NCBI RefSeq assembly: GCF_025698945.1 | Contig: NZ_JAILWM010000003.1 | Location: 181,091-245,090 of the forward strand | Length of the DNA: 64,000 bases | Direction: 5' to 3' | DNA from: Nitrosopumilus sp. | GTDB lineage: Archaea; Thermoproteota; Nitrososphaeria; Nitrososphaerales; Nitrosopumilaceae | In this document: one piece after another, positions 9,464-17,640 of the stretch | Layout of the letters: each line of letters begins with the position of its first letter | How positions within the stretch are numbered: the first letter of the stretch is position 1 | Translations under genes and position numbers: made by a program | The notes under the pieces: generated by a model | What the model was told of the DNA's origin: nothing | Seen by the model: the letters and a program-made list of their open reading frames with translations, nothing else | Database searches by the model: none

Positions 9464-9555
9464 GTATTCAAAAATTCAAAGAAACCCCGATAAAAACCAT
9501 GCTAGGCGTCAAATTCTGTGATTTGTTTATGATTATCTTCCTCATTAAGGACAAG

Positions 9556-9708
9556 TCATCTAAAATCCTCATCATCTGTCCAATCTCTTCCTTGGATATT
9601 CCAAATGTTACATTTGCAGCATTTTTTGACTCCTCTTTGAGGGTCAATATCTATGCAATAGCAATGTTCCCCTTTTCCTGAAGGATCAAGTCTGCATAGT
9701 TTTTGCAT
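9556..9708 (-). CDS. Small Cys-rich putative zinc-binding protein (50 aa)
   Basis: A 50-codon ORF in an otherwise empty 327-bp gap. Reading back from ATG 9708 it begins MQKLCRLDPSGKGEHCYC and ends WTDDEDFR before TGA at 9556-9558. Cysteines fall at 5, 16, 18, 30, 31 and 33, with His15, giving a C-x10-C-x-C-x11-CC-x-C pattern that suggests a metal site. Many acidic and basic residues and two Trp argue against random sequence. An in-frame TAG lies 27 bp upstream of the ATG, so this is the first ATG. A T/A-rich TATA-like stretch shared with the divergent regulator lies about 50 bp upstream. Function unknown; I do not recognise the family. Confidence 0.6.
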   Translation of the reverse strand: MQKLCRLDPSGKGEHCYCIDIDPQRGVKKCCKCNIWNIQGRDWTDDEDFR

Positions 9709-9758
9709 GATCTCTATATTCTCTTTTTCCTAATTATCTTTTTGAAATAAATCAAAAA

Positions 9759-9768
9759 GTTATAAATT
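9759..9768 (+). promoter_or_regulatory. TATA box for the small wHTH gene
   Basis: GTTATAAATT is centred about 28 bp before the ATG at 9791, the spacing expected for a leaderless archaeal transcript starting at or next to the start codon. Being partly symmetric, the same A/T stretch could also serve the divergent Cys-rich ORF. Confidence 0.55.
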
Positions 9769-9790
9769 TCAACATTTTTTCTGATAGTAA

Positions 9791-10102
9791 ATGGAAGTCT
9801 CATTTGATAGAGAAAAAGTTGTTGAAAGTATGTTTGATCCAATAACTTCATCAATTATTGCTGAACTTGAAGACGGCGAGAAAGAATGTTCTTTTTTAGC
9901 CAAACAAACAGAAATCTCAGAGAATGATGTACTTGATAGACTTGGATATTTAATTGAGCATGAATTTATTTACAAAAAATCTAATGATGGTAAATATTTT
10001 CTTTCAGCAAATACTGATAAACTTAACACCGTAATTGAAAATAGTGAAAATTTTGAAAATACAATTAGCGGTCTTGAAAAAATGGATAGTTATTTGAATT
10101 GA
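9791..10102 (+). CDS. Small winged-helix DNA-binding protein
   Basis: A 103-residue acidic protein with a predicted winged helix: DPITSSIIAELEDGEKECSF, then AKQTEISENDVLDRLGYLIEH as the helix-turn-helix, then FIYKKSNDGKYFLS as the wing. The C-terminal ~30 residues (LNTVIENSENFENTISGLEKM) look like a dimerising helix. It resembles ArsR-like one-domain regulators but has no visible metal-binding cysteines. The gene is probably leaderless from the TATA box at 9759. Its 3' end overlaps the convergent membrane-protein gene by 13 bp. Target genes are unknown. Confidence 0.7.
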   Translation: MEVSFDREKVVESMFDPITSSIIAELEDGEKECSFLAKQTEISENDVLDRLGYLIEHEFIYKKSNDGKYFLSANTDKLNTVIENSENFENTISGLEKMDSYLN

Positions 10103-10596
10103 TTTTTTTTATTTTTAATTCCTATTACTGCTATTACTACTAATCCTCCCATGCCTATTATTAATACGTAAATTGATAGAAATCCAAGTATTTTCTTTCC
10201 AGTATCTGGAACTGGTCCTATTGCTCCGAAGACTTGTGATTCTTCAATATCTGCACTTTCAATAATTAATTTATAGGTACCAGATTCAAAAACCTCAAAT
10301 TCATTTTCAATTGTATCTTGATCAATCTTCTGTGAAACAATTTCAATACTAAATGGATCTAAAATTTTTGCTGAAAATGTATTTTCTTTAAACTCAATTA
10401 CTTGAACTGCAAAAACTCCTGTTGATGTTTTTTGAGAATCAAGTTCGGTAGAGATTAGAATTTCTTTTGAGGAACTGATTTTACCACTTCCTTGATTTAC
10501 CCCTTCTAGAATTATCTGATTACCCACGACCAGTAAAGCTAATCCTAAAACAATTAATCCTCCTGATACAACAAGAATTATTCCTGATTTTTGCAC
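10090..10596 (-). CDS. Two-TM membrane protein of unknown function
   Basis: A 168-residue protein with one hydrophobic segment at about 5-30 (GIILVVSGGLIVLGLALLVV) and another at about 138-160 (GFLSIYVLIIGMGGLVVIAV), flanking an extracytoplasmic domain of ~105 residues rich in Glu, Ser and Ile. The C-terminus is short and basic (KNKKNQFK). The domain has beta-strand character (EFEVFESGTYKLIIESADIEES, a pattern seen in small extracytoplasmic beta-sandwiches). I do not recognise a family. It is divergent from the multicopper oxidase gene, sharing the 132-bp gap. Confidence 0.65.
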   Translation of the reverse strand: MQKSGIILVVSGGLIVLGLALLVVGNQIILEGVNQGSGKISSSKEILISTELDSQKTSTGVFAVQVIEFKENTFSAKILDPFSIEIVSQKIDQDTIENEFEVFESGTYKLIIESADIEESQVFGAIGPVPDTGKKILGFLSIYVLIIGMGGLVVIAVIGIKNKKNQFK

Positions 10597-10698
10597 AGGT
10601 TAAGTGGAATCATCTTTAGTTTAAACCTAATTTTTATTAAAATTATTAGGCGTTTGTGATAAAGTTAGACTGGACTAAAAAAGTTAGCTTAGGGTAAA

Positions 10699-10706
10699 TT
10701 TAAATA
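10699..10706 (+). promoter_or_regulatory. TATA box for the multicopper oxidase gene
   Basis: TTTAAATA starts 30 bp before the TTG start at 10729. With no room for a ribosome-binding site between, this points to a leaderless transcript and supports the TTG start. Confidence 0.6.
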
Positions 10707-10728
10707 GAGATTTTTGTAATTTTTATTA

Positions 10729-11781
10729 TTGCAAATTACTCGATCGAATATAATGATCCTAGTGATATCTCTACTACTTGGTTTCTCTGTAGTGATGATC
10801 TATCCGACAATCTCTGAAGCTCAATCCGAAGAGAAAACATTTGTTACGCATTCTGGTGCATTAGTAAAAACATCTGGGGAAATAATTGATCCACTCTATG
10901 TTATATCTGATGTAGAATTTGATCCCATGGAATACTTGAGAGATTTCAACTATGGTAAAGTAACACAACTTTCTGATGGAACTACGTTGAGAGAATATAC
11001 GATAATAGCTGAAGATGATAAAATAATGGAGGTATCTCCAGGTGTTTTCTATAATGTTTGGACTTTTAATGGAACTGTTCCAGGACCAACAATTAGAGCA
11101 ACTGAAGGTGATCTGTTAAGAATAAAATTTATCAATAATGGTGATAAACAACACACAATACATTTTCATGGAATTCATCCAGCAGAAATGGATGGAGTTT
11201 TTGAACCAGTAGGGGCAAATGGGGGACAATTTGTATATGAATTCACAGCAGGACCTACAGGCGTTCATCCATATCATTGTCATGTAATGCCTCTAGAGGA
11301 ACATATTGTTCATGGTCTTTATGGTGTCTTTATTGTTGATCCAAAAGAAGGAAGAATGCAAGCCGATGAAATGGTAATGGTTCTTAATGGTCTTGATACT
11401 GATTTTGATACTGAAAATAATTTCTATGCTGCAAACACTATTCCATTTTATTATCAGCATCATCCGATCCAAATTAACACCAATGAGTTAATTCGAATTT
11501 ATGTTGTAAATATGGTTGAATTTGATCCTATCAATAATTTTCATCTTCATGGAAATTTGTACAAGTATTATCCTACAGGAACTGATCTAATTCCATCGTT
11601 TTATACAGATATGATTACACTATCTCAAACTGAACGTGGAATAATGGAATTTGAATACCAATATCCTGGCAAATATCTATTCCATGCGCATAAGGTGGAA
11701 TTTTCAGAAAAAGGATGGGTTGGGATATTTCTTGCAAAGAATAGTCCTGTGACAAATGAGGATTTTGAATATGGAAGTTAG
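10729..11781 (+). CDS. Exported two-domain multicopper oxidase
   Basis: A 350-residue periplasm-side copper oxidase. A signal peptide or anchor covers about 9-30 (MILVISLLLGFSVVMIYP). Domain 1 has H145-x-H147 and H183-C184-H185 with H192, giving one type 1 copper site; the usual axial Met position is Leu197. Domain 2 has H272-x-H274 and H319-A320-H321, so its type 1 Cys is lost. The four HxH pairs together can build a trinuclear cluster, which separates it from NirK nitrite reductase despite similar length; it resembles the two-domain oxidases with type 1 copper only in domain 1, known from Nitrosomonas. TTG start. It overlaps the ZIP transporter start by 26 bp. Substrate (metal ion or organic) is unknown. 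Confidence 0.85.
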   Translation: MQITRSNIMILVISLLLGFSVVMIYPTISEAQSEEKTFVTHSGALVKTSGEIIDPLYVISDVEFDPMEYLRDFNYGKVTQLSDGTTLREYTIIAEDDKIMEVSPGVFYNVWTFNGTVPGPTIRATEGDLLRIKFINNGDKQHTIHFHGIHPAEMDGVFEPVGANGGQFVYEFTAGPTGVHPYHCHVMPLEEHIVHGLYGVFIVDPKEGRMQADEMVMVLNGLDTDFDTENNFYAANTIPFYYQHHPIQINTNELIRIYVVNMVEFDPINNFHLHGNLYKYYPTGTDLIPSFYTDMITLSQTERGIMEFEYQYPGKYLFHAHKVEFSEKGWVGIFLAKNSPVTNEDFEYGS

Positions 11782-12946
11782 CAGTACTTCAAAAATTAAA
11801 GTAATTGCCAGTGGACTAATTCCTTTTGCTTTTGTGGTATTGATGATGTTGTATATTTTTGGCCCAGGTGCAAATTTACTTGATTTTGGAATTCCTCTAC
11901 CTGAGATAACAATTGAAAAAGTTGATTTTGTAGACTCTGAAATACAAGCTACTGTTAGAAACACAGGTCCGATTCCAGTTGAAATTGTAATGGCAGATGT
12001 CAATGACAGAATTCAACCTGCTGCAATTGAACCAGATAGGTTTCTTGAACGATATGAAACAGCATTAGTTAGAATTCCATTTGAATGGAATGAAGCTGAG
12101 CCGTATATCATAGGAATGACAATAGAAGATGGAACAAGATTTGAAAAGGAAATTGAAGCTGCTGCATTTGCATTAGAACCTACTCTTGATCTTGCTATAT
12201 TTTTTGCAATTATTGGAACGTATGTTGGAATTATTCCTGTAATGATTGGATTATTGTGGCTTCCATTTATTAAGAAAATTAGTAAACAAAAATACCATTT
12301 CTTTTTGGCATTAACTGCCGGACTATTGCTTTTCTTAGCAATTGATTCTGTAGAGGAGGCAATTGAAGTATCTGCTGAGAGTTTAGCTCCAAGTTTCAAT
12401 GGCTCCTTACTCATTGCAACAGTTACTGTATTGTCATTTCTTGCATTATATTATTCGGGTGATAAAATAGTCAAAAAGGCTGATTCTTCAAAATTGTCAA
12501 AACCTGTTGCTATTGCACTTATGATCTCTATAGGAATTGGTTTACATAATTTTGGAGAAGGACTTGCAATAGGTGCATCGGTTGGTTTGGGATCAATTGC
12601 TTTTACTACTTTTTTGATTGTAGGTTTTGCATTACATAATACTACTGAGGGAATAGCTATTGCAGCTCCAATGTCAAGGGGAAAATTGATGATTGGAAAA
12701 CTTGCAGCAATGGGGATAATTGCAGGAGCTCCTGCAATTTTTGGTGCATGGATTGGAGGTTTTGTATATTCTCCATTCACATCTGTAATTTTTCTCGCAA
12801 TAGGGGCTGGTGCCATTTTTCAAGTAATCCTAGTGATAATGAGAATGATTAGAGAAGAAAATAACAATAATTTATCCAGTCTTTCAATTGTATCTGGATT
12901 TGGAGTTGGGATGCTGGTAATGTATCTGACCAGTATTCTGGTCTAG
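11756..12946 (+). CDS. ZIP-family metal transporter with N-terminal extracytoplasmic domain
   Basis: Likely a divalent metal (Zn, Fe or similar) permease of 396 residues. ZIP motifs are HNFGEG at 264-269 (TM4) and HNTTEG at 294-299 (TM5), which form the binuclear metal site. Unusually, a first TM at about 17-35 is followed by ~105 residues (36-140) of an Ig-like extracytoplasmic domain (VRNTGPIPVEIVMADV) before the ZIP core starts near 145. The start may be ATG 11756 or ATG 11771; both lie inside the multicopper oxidase, indicating coupled expression. Its TAG shares a CTAG with the stop of the convergent CDF gene. Confidence 0.87.
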   Translation: MRILNMEVSSTSKIKVIASGLIPFAFVVLMMLYIFGPGANLLDFGIPLPEITIEKVDFVDSEIQATVRNTGPIPVEIVMADVNDRIQPAAIEPDRFLERYETALVRIPFEWNEAEPYIIGMTIEDGTRFEKEIEAAAFALEPTLDLAIFFAIIGTYVGIIPVMIGLLWLPFIKKISKQKYHFFLALTAGLLLFLAIDSVEEAIEVSAESLAPSFNGSLLIATVTVLSFLALYYSGDKIVKKADSSKLSKPVAIALMISIGIGLHNFGEGLAIGASVGLGSIAFTTFLIVGFALHNTTEGIAIAAPMSRGKLMIGKLAAMGIIAGAPAIFGAWIGGFVYSPFTSVIFLAIGAGAIFQVILVIMRMIREENNNNLSSLSIVSGFGVGMLVMYLTSILV

Positions 12947-14295
12947 TTTGGTTCTGGGTGTATTGTAATTACAGCATTATTGATTTCTGCTCTAATCACA
13001 TGCTCTATTTCAGATGTTAAATCATGGACTTTTTCAATTGATAATTGTCTATCAAAAGAGCAATCAATGTCAATCTTGAGAATATTTTCAAAATTTAATG
13101 ATACTATTCGTCCAATTTTCTTAATTTCATTGTATTTTTCTAATATTTTCTTGATTTTTTCCTCAGTTTCTTTATCTTCCAAATTTAAATTCTCAGGCAC
13201 AGAAATGAATGGCTCTAAATGAATCGTAGAGTGTTCAATTTCGGAAATATTTTGTTGAATTCTTTGTTCAATTATCTCAGAAATTTTGTGAGCTGATGAT
13301 AAGTTGATGTCTCTGTCTACCATTACATGTAAATTTGTAAATGTCTTTCCGTTTGTTTTGTGAGTACTAACATTATGAACTCCTTTTACACCGTCAACGC
13401 TTTTAGCTATTTCTAGAATTTTTGCATCGAGTGGCACGTCTTCCCAGTTGGGTTCAAAATGGATTGTAATTTTTGCATTAGGTATTTCTTCCTTGATGTT
13501 CTTTTCAACATTACTACTAATCTCATGGGCTTTGTCAAAACTAGTATCTCCTCTTAGAGAAATAGTAATGTCTGCAAAAATTGTATCCCCTGATCTTCTC
13601 ATTAGAATAGGATCAGCGTTAATTACATCTTCAGTCGTATTTGCAATTGATTTTACTTTTTTTACAAGTTCTGGAGAAATAATATCTGTTAGATCTTGAG
13701 CAGTCTTATAGACAAGTTTGATACTAAGAATTGCTAGCAATACTCCTAAGATAAGGGCTGCAACAAAATCACCATAGTATAATCCATACGATACAAGAAT
13801 AATTCCAACAATTGCAACTAATGTAGAACCTAGATCCATAAATGCATGATAAAAATCCGCTTTTAGCGTGGCCCCTCCTATTTTCTTAATTGATCTTCTA
13901 AGAAGTATTATTCTAAAAATATCAATTCCAATTGTATATACACCTCCGATTATTGCATACATTCCAGGAAGAATGCTTGGATGAGGACTTTGTAATCTGT
14001 GAATCGATTCATAAATGAAAAAACATGCTATAAGAAAAATAGCAATACCACCAATTAATCCCCCCAATGATTCTATTTTTCCATGTCCATAGGTATGTTC
14101 TGCATCTGGTGGTTTTATTGCCCATCTAGCAGCTAAAAGTAAAACTAGAGTAACTACACTATCTAAGAGAGCATGTATGCTGTCTGTAACTAATGCCAGA
14201 CTGTTTGAAATAAGACCAAAGATTAACTCTACTAAAAAAGCTGAAAAAATAGCAAAAAGTGAAATCTGTAAAACTTTACTTCTTCGAATAAACAT
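12943..14295 (-). CDS. Cation diffusion facilitator (CDF) metal exporter
   Basis: A 450-residue proton-coupled efflux protein for Zn2+, Fe2+, Mn2+ or similar. The N-terminal ~190 residues hold six TMs with VTDSIHALLDS (TM2 His/Asp metal ligands), HTYGHGKIESLGG and KADFYHAFMDLGS (TM5 ligands). The cytoplasmic part is unusually long: three consecutive copies of the CDF C-terminal metal-sensing domain, each ending in a similar ...ITIHFEPN, STIHLEPF or VITIHPEPN strand (about 210-290, 290-365, 370-450). Most CDFs have one. It converges on the ZIP importer with stop codons interlocked in CTAG. Confidence 0.9.
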   Translation of the reverse strand: MFIRRSKVLQISLFAIFSAFLVELIFGLISNSLALVTDSIHALLDSVVTLVLLLAARWAIKPPDAEHTYGHGKIESLGGLIGGIAIFLIACFFIYESIHRLQSPHPSILPGMYAIIGGVYTIGIDIFRIILLRRSIKKIGGATLKADFYHAFMDLGSTLVAIVGIILVSYGLYYGDFVAALILGVLLAILSIKLVYKTAQDLTDIISPELVKKVKSIANTTEDVINADPILMRRSGDTIFADITISLRGDTSFDKAHEISSNVEKNIKEEIPNAKITIHFEPNWEDVPLDAKILEIAKSVDGVKGVHNVSTHKTNGKTFTNLHVMVDRDINLSSAHKISEIIEQRIQQNISEIEHSTIHLEPFISVPENLNLEDKETEEKIKKILEKYNEIKKIGRIVSLNFENILKIDIDCSFDRQLSIEKVHDLTSEIEHVIRAEINNAVITIHPEPN

Positions 14296-14342
14296 TTTCC
14301 TTCTTTTTTGATATTATTACTCTTGTATAACAGGTTTCAAGA

Positions 14343-17300
14343 ATGAATGATACGACAACATTATTTGTCATGAAGCAGAATTGGCTTTGGTTGGATTTGA
14401 ACTATTATTTGCTACCTTTTCTATTGTTATTGCTAATTCCAATCGCTAATGCTGAGGCAACGCATAATTCCAACTTGTTTGTATCTGCAGAAAATCCTCA
14501 ATTTGAGAATTATTTTGCAGGTTCTATGGTGGTAGAAGTTGTTGTGAATAATCCAAATCTCAAGGATACAGGTCAAGGCAAGGGCGAGCCTGATGTAACT
14601 GTTAATGGAAAGTCTTTGAGAATGGCACAAGCTGTTGATGGTAGTTGGTATGGATATTTTGCCAATGTTGCAAGTGCAAAGAGGGCTGATGCTACTGTTG
14701 GATTAGCTGGCAAAGGCTTGGATTTTGGTGTTTTTTGTAGCAGAGATACAGCATCATCTGTTTTTGGAATTTCACTTTCTGAGACGGATGGATTTGCAGT
14801 TCCAAAATCTGCAGGATTATCTGGATTCACTAATGGAGATACTTCATTTACTCCATGCACCGGTTCGCCTACTGGTACTGCTGTTCTAAATAATGTAGTT
14901 AGAAATGCAAAGTCTCTTAATACAAATTCAAATGTTCCAACAGGTCAAATAGGACTTAAAACAAATGCCTGGCCTTTAGTACAACTTTTTTCATTTGATA
15001 AAGTAATAATTCAGTATAATCCTGGAGGGCCATTACAATCAGTAACATTAGAGTATGATGAAATCCCAAATATCTCTTTAAAATTGGATAGAAAACTTTA
15101 TCCAAATAATTCTGAAGTTTTTCTTACAATTAGTGATGTTCAATTAAATCAAGATCCTACTGATGAAGATTCTTGGACATTTGATGTTGGAAATAACCCT
15201 TCAACATTCTATCAGGCATTTGATGAATCTGGTTCTTCATCTTCAAATGGTGGTACAGGATTGGTGAATTTAGTACCACATCTTACAAAAATTGGATTTA
15301 AAAATAATGGAAAACTTGGAGTTAATTTAGGGTCTGTATTAGAATTAAAATCAAATGATGAACAACCAAGTACAAGTGTTACAAATGGAATACAAACATT
15401 TGCTACGATTCTAACAATTGTAGAAAATAGTCCAAACTCTGGTATCTTTGATAATGCTGATGACAATGATGAATCAACGTTGGGTGTTCTAGCGAATGCA
15501 CCAAGGGGACAATCAGGTTCTATCACTTATGATAAAAAAACAGTTTCTGTTCTTACTGGTTCTTCTACTGCAAATATTGCACTAAATCCCTCTTTAACTA
15601 TTGGTGATGGTTCTGCTTACTTGAAGCCTGGAACAAAATATCCTATAGTTTTGGTAGATCCTGATCAGAATATTAATTCTGGAACAAGGGATCACTTGGA
15701 TGTATTTAGGGATACTTCAATTATTCCAACATTAAAAATTGGAAAACCTGTGACTCTTGAAAAGGCATCAAATGTTAAATTTTACACTTTGTCTACTGAT
15801 TCTCTTACAATAGGCTCTCTAGCAAATTCTGCAGTACCTGATTCAAATTCTGCACGCCTGATTATTGACACTTCGAGTGTTCCTAATGGTGCATTTGAGA
15901 AAATATCTCTGAATTTGGGAATTACAGCATCTGATTTGCAGTCTTTGTTCATTGATGATTCCCTTTCGGATTCTGACGGGACAAATTGGTTAAACTATGA
16001 TTTTAGATCTTTTTTAAATGATCTGGGAATATCTGATTTTTCTGATACTTCCCTTGAATTATCTTTTGGTACGCTTGGTGCATCTACAGTAAAAATTATT
16101 GATTCGGGGGATTTGACTTCATCCCAAGGTTTTCTTGAATTAGATGATTCAGACATTCAAGCCATATCTAGTAAAAGCGGAAATGTTTTTCTCGTAATTA
16201 ATTTTGATTCATCTAATGATTCTGCAATTGTGGGTGCTATATCAAGTGAAACAAAATCTCAACCTATAACTGTTGATTTCTTTTCGTTTGGTTTAGTTGA
16301 TTCAGATGATGTTAATAATGCAATTTATAGATTTGAGTTAGAAGAAACATCTGATGACTCTTCTACATTTGATGGAACTTTAGAATATTCAATTGCAAAT
16401 CAACTTAATATTTTAGATTCTTCTTTTATTCAAACAATTCAACCAATTGATGATCAGATTAAATTTATTCTTACAAACCGACTTGTAAATGATAAGGGGA
16501 TTAGTATTTCTTATTCAGACATTACTGAAACAGGTAATATTTCACCTACATCTACAAAATCTCAAATCTATACAAGCTCTGGCACTTTAAGATCTGATTC
16601 AACATCTTACCGTTTTGGACAACCTGTAACAATTACTCTTAATGATCCTGATCTTAATTTGAAAAATGATTTAATTGATATTTATTTTGTAGTAAATGAT
16701 CCAAATTCTTCTATAGTTGATACAGTTGGGGCAAATGGAAATATCTTGCTTGAAGTTCTAATCAAAGATATTCGATACAAACGTTGTACTGTAAATGGTG
16801 TTGAGCATGGAGGATTAGGTGCAAGTGGATTTACTCTTGTTGAAACTGGGCCTAGTACAGGAATTTTTACTGGTACATTCAAAATGCCATCAAATATTTG
16901 CAATAAATCAGGCACTGACTTAATTTCATCAGCAGGTGGTAGTCTTGATGTCAAATATTATGATTCAAGAGATAGTTCTGGAAATGCAAATATTTTCAGC
17001 TTATTAAAAAATAAATCTCAATCTTCCTATCCTACCGTTCCTACATTAAGTGCATATTCTGTGGTAAAACCATCTGCTGGACAAATTAATGAGATAATTT
17101 TGTCTGGAACTCTTGGAAATTATAAAAGAGGATTGCCATTGGAAGTGACAATCATTTCTCCTGATGGAAACTCTCAAAATTTTGCAGCAACCCTTGCAAA
17201 TGGAGGAACTTATAGATCAATTATTACCATTAATGAAAATTCTTTGGTAGGCAATTATGAAATTAAATTGTCTCATAACAATTCACCGGTAAAGACAATC

Positions 17301-17585
17301 ACATTTGTTGTATCTAATCCTGAAATCCCTAACTGGATTAAAAATAATGCAAAATGGTGGTCCTCCACATCTATCTCTGATTCTGATTTTATTCGTGGTT
17401 TGGAATATTTGATTGAAGAAGGTTTGATTAAAATTTCACCTTCTGAGCGCAGTAAAATTTCAGATCAGATGATCCCTAACTGGATTAAAAATAATGCAAA
17501 ATGGTGGTCCGAGAATCAAATTTCCGATGATGACTTTTTAAAATCAATTCAATACTTGGTCAAAAAAGGTATAATTCGAGTATAA
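14343..17585 (+). CDS. Large exported surface protein with C-terminal WIKNNAKWW repeats
   Basis: A 1080-residue secreted protein. The N-terminal signal peptide runs to about residue 38 (LPFLLLLLIPIANAEA). The body is made of beta-rich modules with repeated VxLxDPDxN and ETGPSTGIFTGTF motifs typical of thaumarchaeal surface and S-layer-like proteins, low in Lys and rich in Ser, Asp and Asn. At the end are two ~38-residue repeats beginning IPNWIKNNAKWWS and finishing FxxxxxYLxxxGxI. A 39-bp DNA stretch (17325-17363 and 17472-17510) is identical in both. No transmembrane anchor follows, so attachment to the envelope may be by the repeats. A TATA-like element near 14310 suggests a leaderless start at ATG 14343. 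Confidence 0.8.
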   Translation: MNDTTTLFVMKQNWLWLDLNYYLLPFLLLLLIPIANAEATHNSNLFVSAENPQFENYFAGSMVVEVVVNNPNLKDTGQGKGEPDVTVNGKSLRMAQAVDGSWYGYFANVASAKRADATVGLAGKGLDFGVFCSRDTASSVFGISLSETDGFAVPKSAGLSGFTNGDTSFTPCTGSPTGTAVLNNVVRNAKSLNTNSNVPTGQIGLKTNAWPLVQLFSFDKVIIQYNPGGPLQSVTLEYDEIPNISLKLDRKLYPNNSEVFLTISDVQLNQDPTDEDSWTFDVGNNPSTFYQAFDESGSSSSNGGTGLVNLVPHLTKIGFKNNGKLGVNLGSVLELKSNDEQPSTSVTNGIQTFATILTIVENSPNSGIFDNADDNDESTLGVLANAPRGQSGSITYDKKTVSVLTGSSTANIALNPSLTIGDGSAYLKPGTKYPIVLVDPDQNINSGTRDHLDVFRDTSIIPTLKIGKPVTLEKASNVKFYTLSTDSLTIGSLANSAVPDSNSARLIIDTSSVPNGAFEKISLNLGITASDLQSLFIDDSLSDSDGTNWLNYDFRSFLNDLGISDFSDTSLELSFGTLGASTVKIIDSGDLTSSQGFLELDDSDIQAISSKSGNVFLVINFDSSNDSAIVGAISSETKSQPITVDFFSFGLVDSDDVNNAIYRFELEETSDDSSTFDGTLEYSIANQLNILDSSFIQTIQPIDDQIKFILTNRLVNDKGISISYSDITETGNISPTSTKSQIYTSSGTLRSDSTSYRFGQPVTITLNDPDLNLKNDLIDIYFVVNDPNSSIVDTVGANGNILLEVLIKDIRYKRCTVNGVEHGGLGASGFTLVETGPSTGIFTGTFKMPSNICNKSGTDLISSAGGSLDVKYYDSRDSSGNANIFSLLKNKSQSSYPTVPTLSAYSVVKPSAGQINEIILSGTLGNYKRGLPLEVTIISPDGNSQNFAATLANGGTYRSIITINENSLVGNYEIKLSHNNSPVKTITFVVSNPEIPNWIKNNAKWWSSTSISDSDFIRGLEYLIEEGLIKISPSERSKISDQMIPNWIKNNAKWWSENQISDDDFLKSIQYLVKKGIIRV
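17325..17510 (+). repeat. Two-copy repeat coding IPNWIKNNAKWWS
   Basis: Thirty-nine bases at 17325-17363 recur without change at 17472-17510, 147 bp apart and in the same frame. The surrounding repeat sequence has diverged, so the core is either under strong selection or recently homogenised. Confidence 0.85.
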
Positions 17586-17640
17586 ACTGGTCAATTTTTC
17601 TTTCATTGAATACATAAATACTCTCAACTCATGAAAAAAA

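Noticed and set aside
9499..9681. Plus-strand 60-codon ORF in the S13/regulator gap
   Set aside because: Hydrophobic, compositionally odd and antisense to the better supported Cys-rich ORF.
10729..11781. NirK-type copper nitrite reductase
   Set aside because: HCH in domain 1 and HAH in domain 2 give a full trinuclear cluster, unlike NirK's single type 2 copper, and the C-x13-Met type 1 motif of NirK is not kept.
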